Positions 57,890-64,000 of a stretch of DNA of 64,000 nt are shown here, in pieces (the first letter of the stretch is position 1; each line of letters begins with the position of its first letter). This DNA comes from Emydura subglobosa (Eukaryota > Chordata > Testudines > Chelidae). A program made the translations under genes and the position numbers. The stretch covers positions 59,172,862-59,236,861 of the forward strand of contig ML679958.1 in assembly GCA_007922225.1 (NCBI GenBank), given 5' to 3'. Under the pieces are notes generated by a model. It was given only the letters and a program-made list of their open reading frames with translations, did not search any database and was not told where the DNA came from.

Positions 57890-58052
57890 CTAAGATTTTC
57901 TAAAGCAACTAGTGATTTTTGGGGTGCTCATCTTGAAACACCTTAAGGACACCTGATTTTTCAGAAACACTCCGAAAATCAGACCATCTTAGGATGGTCT
58001 CAAGTTGGGTGCCCAAAATCACTAGTCGCTTTTGGAAATCTTGGCCATAGTG
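57890..58052. mobile_element. Foldback-type inverted repeat element
   Basis: The left arm 'gctaagattttctaaagcaactagtgatttttggggtgctc' faces the right arm 'gggtgcccaaaatcactagtcgcttttggaaatcttggcc'. Arms are about 45 bp with few mismatches, with a second inner pair 'cctgatttttcagaaa' / 'ccgaaaatcagaccat'. Related fragments occur near 12960, 39440 and 59975. Confidence 0.72.
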
Positions 58053-58059
58053 AATAGCT

Positions 58060-58565
58060 TATCACAAATAGCTTTGATAAAGGAAATTCACACCAAAGTG
58101 GTGTTTGCTAGATAGTGTTCTCATTTATTTCAACATGAGAGGGAATCCAGTAAACTAGTATCTGGCTGATTTATATGTATGTATATTTTTGTATAGCCCT
58201 TAATCCTTTTTTAATGTCAAAATCCAAGATAGGAGATTGCCAAGGGAAACTGTAATTTGTTTTTAAAAGATGTTTGTGCTATGTCTGCTTTTAATAACAT
58301 TGTATATAATGTGACACTGTCAAATACAAAACATTGGTTGGTTAAAAAATTAAACTTGGGGTTGGGAGAGAGGTTTACTCTGCAAATTTCAGAAGATTTC
58401 CTGAGTAGGAAATCTGAATTTCTTCACCCTCAGTCACCATTTTTTATTTGATGGGCTTGTGCTAGCTCTCCTCAAAATGACTAATAGCAGCGAAGTGTTT
58501 CCCCAAAGTCTCCTCTACTTCAGGATAGTCACAGCAGAAATGCTCATAGCTCAGCATTTTGCTTG
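58060..58565. other. Intergenic, no gene seen
   Basis: A+T-rich. The frame at 58257-58451 has no motif or splice support. Confidence 0.4.
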
Positions 58566-58569
58566 TTTG

Positions 58570-59060
58570 AACTTGTGATGGTGTGTTTGTCCCACACAGC
58601 TCATGAAAGAGTTAATGTGGGCATGAGAGACCAGTTTTAACCCATCTGGTTGCAACTGGAGGGTGAGCCAAACTTAATTAGAGATAAAGCCAAACTGGGG
58701 AAGAAGCTGGGTTGTGGTTATTATAAAGAGGGGAAATCCACAGTAGAAGAGTGCTGCAGGGGGAGAGAAAGGAAGTCTTCAGTCACTTCCTGGGATTAGG
58801 GAGACCAGGATGGTCCAGGAGTAAGCCCTGGGATCCTTGCCTGTGTGTAGAGAAGGCTGGTACGTGGCCAAGAGAGACAGAGCAGCCACTGGGGTGGAAC
58901 CGATTCTAATGGTGAGAGCCCTGGGAAGCATTCAGTGAGAGAATAGAGCAGGGGAAATGAAAGAGGGATGAAAGGTCAAGACCAAGGAGGGCAGAAGTGG
59001 GGTTAAATTTTACTTGTGGGTTAGGATTTTGCTGGTGGCCCTGTAAGTAGGATGAACCTA
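58570..59060 (+). mobile_element. Possible solo LTR
   Basis: Starts 'tgtgatggtgtgtttgtccc' (TG at the 5' end), has a TATA-like 'ttattataaagagg' near 58720, then a G+A-rich leader typical of reptile retroelement LTRs. The 3' end and target duplication are not resolved, and no internal retroviral gene is present. Confidence 0.35.
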
Positions 59061-59849
59061 GAAGGCATGTCCATTAAACTCAACACAGTGGGCCTGATCC
59101 TTAGTTGCAAATAATCAGTGAGCTTTGTCAATGTCTATGGAGCTATGCCAGTTTACAACAGCTCAAGATATGGCCCAGTTTGCTTGTTTTTTCAGAGGTG
59201 GCAAACTATCTGCCACACCCTTAAACTGCGCCCTTAAAAACTGTGCTGGCCACAAAAGAACCTTCTCTTTGTCATCTCACAGATCTCACCCTTCTGCCAG
59301 AGAAGAGATACTTAGAGCTTGTTTACATGGGGCTACTAGAAAAAATACCCCAAATTGACAGGTAAATTGAATTCATTAAACCCCTCTGTGGATGCTGTCA
59401 TTCAGAATTAAAGAATACGCTTGGAAGTGAATTAAACTAAACAGAATTAAAACTGTTTTCATTCTGAATGTGAGCGTCCACTGAGGGATGGAATGTTTTA
59501 TTCGGATTAACTTTCCTGAGTGTCTCTGTATAGGCAAGCCTTTAAAATCACAGGTCTTTTCCCAGTTCAGATCTCTTAAAACTAAGCTTATTTCACATTG
59601 TTCATTTAAGAGACCCCTTTGAAGGGAAAAATGAGGGCAAGCAATCTGATTCTCCTGCTGCAGATAGAACTCCCATTGACTGCACTGGGACTTACTCGTA
59701 TTCTGTCATGGGAGAGCACGGCCAAGGAGTTTAGGGAAGATGCATTTCTTCTGAAGGAATGGTTTCTGTTCCCCCTTTCCCTGAGAAGATGACTGTTCTT
59801 CAGAGAAGTGTAGCTCAATAACACCTTGTAGCATTCTCTACCCAAGAAT

Positions 59850-60160
59850 CTTTGGACTTTACAAATGCTAATAAATGAAAGCTCCAAAACACCTCTGTGA
59901 AGTAGACAAGTTTCATGATCTCCCATTTACAGAGAGAGAACCTGAAACAGCAAGATTAAATCCAACAATTTTCAAATGTCCACTGACTTTGGGTGCCTCT
60001 GTTTTTGGGTGCCCAACTGGACACATCTAAAACCCTGACGTTTGGAGGTGTGGAGCAACTGCTGTTCCCATTGATTTCATTTGGAGTTGGGGATGCGTTA
60101 TACCTCTGAAAAACAGGTCAGAGAGGACCTAATTTGGGTGCCCAAAAAGTTCCATTTTGC
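59850..60160 (+). repeat. MIR-like fragment joined to inverted-repeat element
   Basis: 'ctcccatttacagagagagaacctgaaacagcaagatta' is MIR-like. It is followed directly by 'caaatgtccactgactttgggtgcc' and ends with 'ggacctaatttgggtgcccaaaaag', the same kind of repeat that follows MIR sequence at 39436. Confidence 0.45.
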
Positions 60161-60164
60161 CAAA

Positions 60165-61070
60165 AACGTTGAGGCTTTGAAATTTTATTTTCATTCCGCT
60201 ACAGCACAAAACAGAGTCTTGAAATCTTTCAAAAGAGACTGACCAGCCCAACCCAGAATAGCCTGGTGGTTTGGGCACTCAGAGCTGAGTATCCCATATT
60301 CCAACCAGGCGAGTGCTCTAACCACCAAACATTGACTATTCTGGGGCAGATGGCTTTCTTGTTTTGAGCAGATACTCTATTTTGGCCCTGAGGAAGTGTT
60401 GTTGAAACAGCCACATTTCCGTAAACCATTTCAGTTTTGACAAAATGACATTTTTCTAGAGGGGAAAAAAATGTCATCAATTAACTTTCCACCAGTTCTC
60501 ATACTCAAAACCAGGGTGCAACATATTCCCACTGCCTATGTCTAGCCAAGTCTGCTCACCAATGCATTGGAGGATCAAAACCACAGTTCTCCCACTGCTC
60601 CCTAAACCTACTTGTTTGTAGAGGATAGTATCAGAAGCAGTCTCTGCTCTTCTACCCTGTACTCAGAGCTGCAAGCTGGGCAGATCTAAGATGGCCAGGG
60701 AGAAGAGGGGTCTGGGATGGTGTGGACCCTTATTCCCTTGCATGGCCACGGTAGCCCCAGTCACAGTATAGCACCTTGTCAGTTTTCAGTGGAAGGTACC
60801 TCGATTTTGGTGTGTTAGGGATATTTCATTACTATAGCTCATTAGTTTAGAAGGACTGGGGACTGCTATACATGGATCTTAATACATAATAAAGGCAGCT
60901 TGGAAAGTGGGGGAAACGCATAAGAGAGGAAAGTTGACGGAGGGATGGGGAGAAACTCAAAAGAGAAGATGTAGGCTTTGGCATCAATAAGAGAAGAAGT
61001 GTGTTCTGAACACAAGTTTGCTAACGTGAGTTAACTCAAGTTAAAATACTAGCAGTGAAGAGAAGGCAGT
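60165..61070. other. Intergenic, no gene seen
   Basis: No supported exon or confidently named repeat. Short frames lack motifs. Confidence 0.4.
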
Positions 61071-61077
61071 TAGCAGA

Positions 61078-61172
61078 TCCTCAAAGGTTTTTAGGCACCT
61101 AACTCCTCTTGACATCAATTGAATCAATTCAATGGGAGTTAGGTACCTACAATTGAGGATCTGGGCCTTAGT
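61078..61172. repeat. Short inverted repeat (MITE remnant)
   Basis: 'agatcctcaaaggtttttaggcacctaactcc' faces 'gggagttaggtacctacaattgaggatct' with a 30-bp loop. Same 'ttaggcacctaactcc' family as remnants near 6540 and 29870. Confidence 0.7.
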
Positions 61173-62265
61173 CGTTAAGTTGACCTGCTGACTTGTGTGC
61201 TGCCTACAGACAGCATTGTGTCCACTTAGATTAACTTGATTTAGCTAACAAGTCATGAACACACCGTTTTCCTAGTGAAGAGACAGCTGTAGGGAACCAG
61301 AGATCTGGTGAGTGTGGGAGACTTGGGCGGGACCAGAGGTGGGCATGACAGGAAATGGAGGGGAAACTTAAGGTGGGAATTGTTGTGTCTGACAAAGAAA
61401 ATATCTGGATTTTACAAGGAGCATGGAACTGAAGGATTTGAGGGTAGAGCCTTTATGCAAATGAAAAAATACATATTCCACAGCTATGCAAAACAGGACA
61501 TTACATTATTTGCATACAACTTTCAGGATAGAAAATGAATTGCTCTGTTTGTGGTCCTGAATTGAGGAATGTCAGCACTGATTATAATGGAGGAGGGGCT
61601 AATCTCCAGAAAAGGCTTTTTTTTTTTTTTTTTAAATATGTACCCTGCAGCCTCACACATTTCTGCTAACCCTACTCAGGAAACCACAGCAGCACTGCAA
61701 AGCAACGTACAGTTTCATACACGTAACGGTTTAGAGTGCCTGTGCTTCACTATGCTAAGAAGTGCAAACTTTGAAATGGCTTACCCAGCAATTTATTCAG
61801 CACAGGACCTGCATGTCACAGGGACATTTCTAGTTGCTTAGCAAAGGTGTTGCTGTATTTTTACACCATCGCTGCATATTCCTTGGTCACTTCATCATTA
61901 CTGTAGAAATGTTTTTCAACTTTAGCTGTTCCACAGACTGAGGTGGAACATCTGTGCTTTGTCTAATGAAGATTGGCCTGAGATATGCAAATTGTGTTTC
62001 TTTTTGACTGTAGCACAAAAACTGTATTAAGACTGTGATCTCTCACTAGTTTTTCAAACCACACTGCTTTGAAGAGACTTATTCCTGATCTACATATCTG
62101 TGAAAGGACCTGTGTGATCACAAGAAGTGGTGTGTAAATAAATTTTGATGGCACATAAGAATCTTGGATTCAAGTAAGATTATGACTTCACACTAGTAAA
62201 GAGAAAAAAGCTGAGTGATTGAGGAGGGAACTTTCACTGCTTAAAGCTCTTGGGCACGGCTCTAA
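61173..62265. other. Intergenic, no gene seen
   Basis: A T run is at 61617-61633. The frames at 61308-61841 have no recognised domain. Confidence 0.4.
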
Positions 62266-62348
62266 TAGAATCATAGAATATTAGAGTTGGAAGGGACCTC
62301 AGGAGGTCATCTAGTCCAACCCCCTGCTCAAAGCAGGACTAACCACAG

Positions 62349-63789
62349 CTAAATCATTCCAGCCAGGGCTTTGTCAAGCTGCAGTTTAAAAACCTCTAAA
62401 GATGGAGATTCCACCACCTCTCCAGGTAACCCATTCCAGTGCTTCACCACTCTCCTAGTGAAAAACTTTTTCCTAATATCCAATCTAGACTTCCCCCACT
62501 GCAACCTGAGACCGTTGCTCCTTGTTCTGTCATCTACTACCATTCAGAACAGCCTAGCTCCATCTTCCCTGGAACCCCCTTTCAGGTAGTTAAAGGCTGC
62601 TATCAAATCCCCCCTCATTCTTCTCTTTTGCAGACTAAACAAACCTAGTTCCTTCAGTCTCTCCTCATAAGTTTTGTGCTCCAGCCCCCTAATCATTTTT
62701 GTTGCCCTCCGTTGGACTCTCTCCAACTTGTCCACATTCTTTTCGTAGTGAGGGGCCCAAAACTGGACACAATACTCCAAATGCGGCCTCACCAATGCTG
62801 AATAGAGGGGAATANNNNNNNNNNNNNNNNNNNNNNNNNNNNNNNNNNNNNNNNNNNNNNNNNNNNNNNNNNNNNNNNNNNNNNNNNNNNNNNNNNNNNN
62901 NNNNNNNNNNNNNNCAGCCTTTAACTACCTGAAAGGCTGCTATCAAATCCCCCCTCATTCTTCTCTTTTGCAGACTAAACAAACCTAGTTCCTTCAGTCT
63001 CTCCTCATAAGTTTTGTGCTCCAGCCCCCTAATCATTTTTGTTGCCCTCCGTTGGACTCTCTCCAACTTGTCCACATTCTTTTCGTAGTGAGGGGCCCAA
63101 AACTGGACACAATACTCCAAATGCGGCCTCACCAATGCTGAATAGAGGGGAATAATCACTTCACTCGATCTGCTGGCATGCTCCTACTAATGCAGCCCAA
63201 TTCGCTATTAGCCTTCTTGGCAGCCAGGGTATACTGCTGACTCATATCCAGCTTCTTATCCACTGTAACCCCCGGTCCTTTTCTGTAGAACTGCTGCCTA
63301 GCTCGTTGGTCCCCAGTCTGTAGCTGTGCATGGGATTCTTCCATCCTAAGTGCAGGACTCTGCACTTGTCCTTGCTGAACCTCATCAGATTTCTTTTGGT
63401 CCAATTTGTCTAGGTCACTCTGTATCCTATCCCTACCTTCCAGGGTATCTACCACCGCCCCCCAGCTTAGTGTCATCTGCAAACTTGCTGATGATGCAAT
63501 CTACCCCATCCTCCAGATCATTAATGAATATGTTGAACAAAACCAGCCCCAGGACCGACTCCTGGGGCACTCCGCTTGTTACCGGCTGCCAGTTAGACAT
63601 CGAGCCGTTGATCACTACCCAGTGAGCCCGATGATCTAGCCAGCTCTCTATCCATTTTATAGCCCATTCATCCAACCCATACTTCTTTAACTTGCAGATA
63701 AGAATACTGTGGGTGACTGTATCAAAAGCTTTGCTAAAGTCAAGGTATATCACGTCCACCGCTTTCCCCACATCCACAGAGCCAGTCAC
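62349..63789 (-). pseudogene. CR1 reverse transcriptase, partial
   Basis: The minus strand from 63789 reads [18 protein letters not shown] (motif A), [33 protein letters not shown] and [12 protein letters not shown] (catalytic FADD). A shift follows near 63433 into the RT C-terminal part ([40 protein letters not shown]; 62544-62795 and again 62965-63153). The endonuclease and ORF1 are absent. Frameshift, truncation and the gap make it non-functional as assembled. Confidence 0.85.
62815..62914. other. Assembly gap (100 N)
   Basis: Exactly 100 unknown bases, the conventional size for a gap of unknown length, sitting inside the CR1. Confidence 0.98.
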
Positions 63790-63818
63790 CTCTTCATAGA
63801 AGGCAATCAGGTTGATCT

Positions 63819-64000
63819 TTTAGTTCCATCATGCTACACATACTGCAGAACTAAGGACGGGGGAGCAAACGTCAGTTTAAACGACCTCTACTTTCCCCAG
63901 TCCAAGGGCCAACTTGACCACCATCAAAGGTTAGAGCAGCCTGAAGTCTTCTCTTACTTCTGCCTGGTTGCCTATGGTCACAAGGGATACAAGGTGAGAG
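63819..64000. other. Window end, nothing recognised
   Basis: Mixed-composition sequence after the CR1 truncation point. Too short to classify. Confidence 0.4.

Larger units (their letters stand above)
62266..63818 (-). mobile_element. CR1 LINE, 5'-truncated, minus strand, with assembly gap
   Basis: The CR1 3' end lies at the left ('atagaatcatagaatattagagttggaagggacc'), running to the RT fingers at the right. A 100-N gap at 62815-62914 interrupts it, and about 224 bp (62590-62814) is repeated at 62931-63154. The RT is the best preserved in the window. Closely related to the copy at 541-1949. The 5' truncation is near 63818. Confidence 0.92.

Overview
The window looks like an amniote nuclear genome, most likely a turtle. 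That call rests on the repeats. There are many 5'-truncated CR1 LINEs whose 3' tail is a short ATTCTATG-type repeat. There are also PIF/Harbinger elements carrying a Myb/SANT-like gene, short hAT-like and inverted-repeat elements starting near 'agggtatgtcta', and MIR-like SINEs. Introns are long and A+T rich. No bacterial or organellar gene organisation is present. Species cannot be fixed without a search.

One protein-coding gene can be reconstructed: LRRC63 (leucine-rich repeat containing 63) on the + strand, with nine coding exons from 23687 to 56425. All introns are GT-AG and all phases agree, giving a predicted 625-residue protein. A 29-codon first coding exon is followed by a large exon encoding a tandemly duplicated N-terminal module of about 80 residues. 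Two middle exons are predicted helical and charged, four exons carry leucine-rich repeats, and the last exon is cysteine-rich. A CpG island at about 18000-18720 lies upstream and is the best promoter candidate for LRRC63 and/or a divergent gene.

Layout. 1-4198: remains of a Harbinger element (transposase C-terminus at the left edge, Myb/SANT-like gene on the minus strand), split by a CR1 at 541-1949. 4200-17990: intergenic DNA with scattered inverted-repeat MITEs, plus a possible small secreted-peptide exon at 17398-17529. 18000-18720: CpG island. 19915-22680: two old CR1 copies. 23618-56425: LRRC63, whose 10-kb intron 6 holds a second, internally inverted Harbinger copy, an LTR-like repeat with a nested MITE, and an unusual GC-rich element. 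56426-62265: downstream intergenic DNA with inverted repeats and a possible solo LTR. 62266-63818: a fairly well preserved minus-strand CR1 interrupted by a 100-N assembly gap flanked by the same ~224 bp on both sides.

Apart from LRRC63, almost everything recognisable is transposon-derived and degenerate. I did not find a convincing new biological system. The observations most worth checking are the LRRC63 duplicated module, the inverted Harbinger transposase, the GC-rich element at 51600-52640, and the signal-peptide-like exon at 17398.
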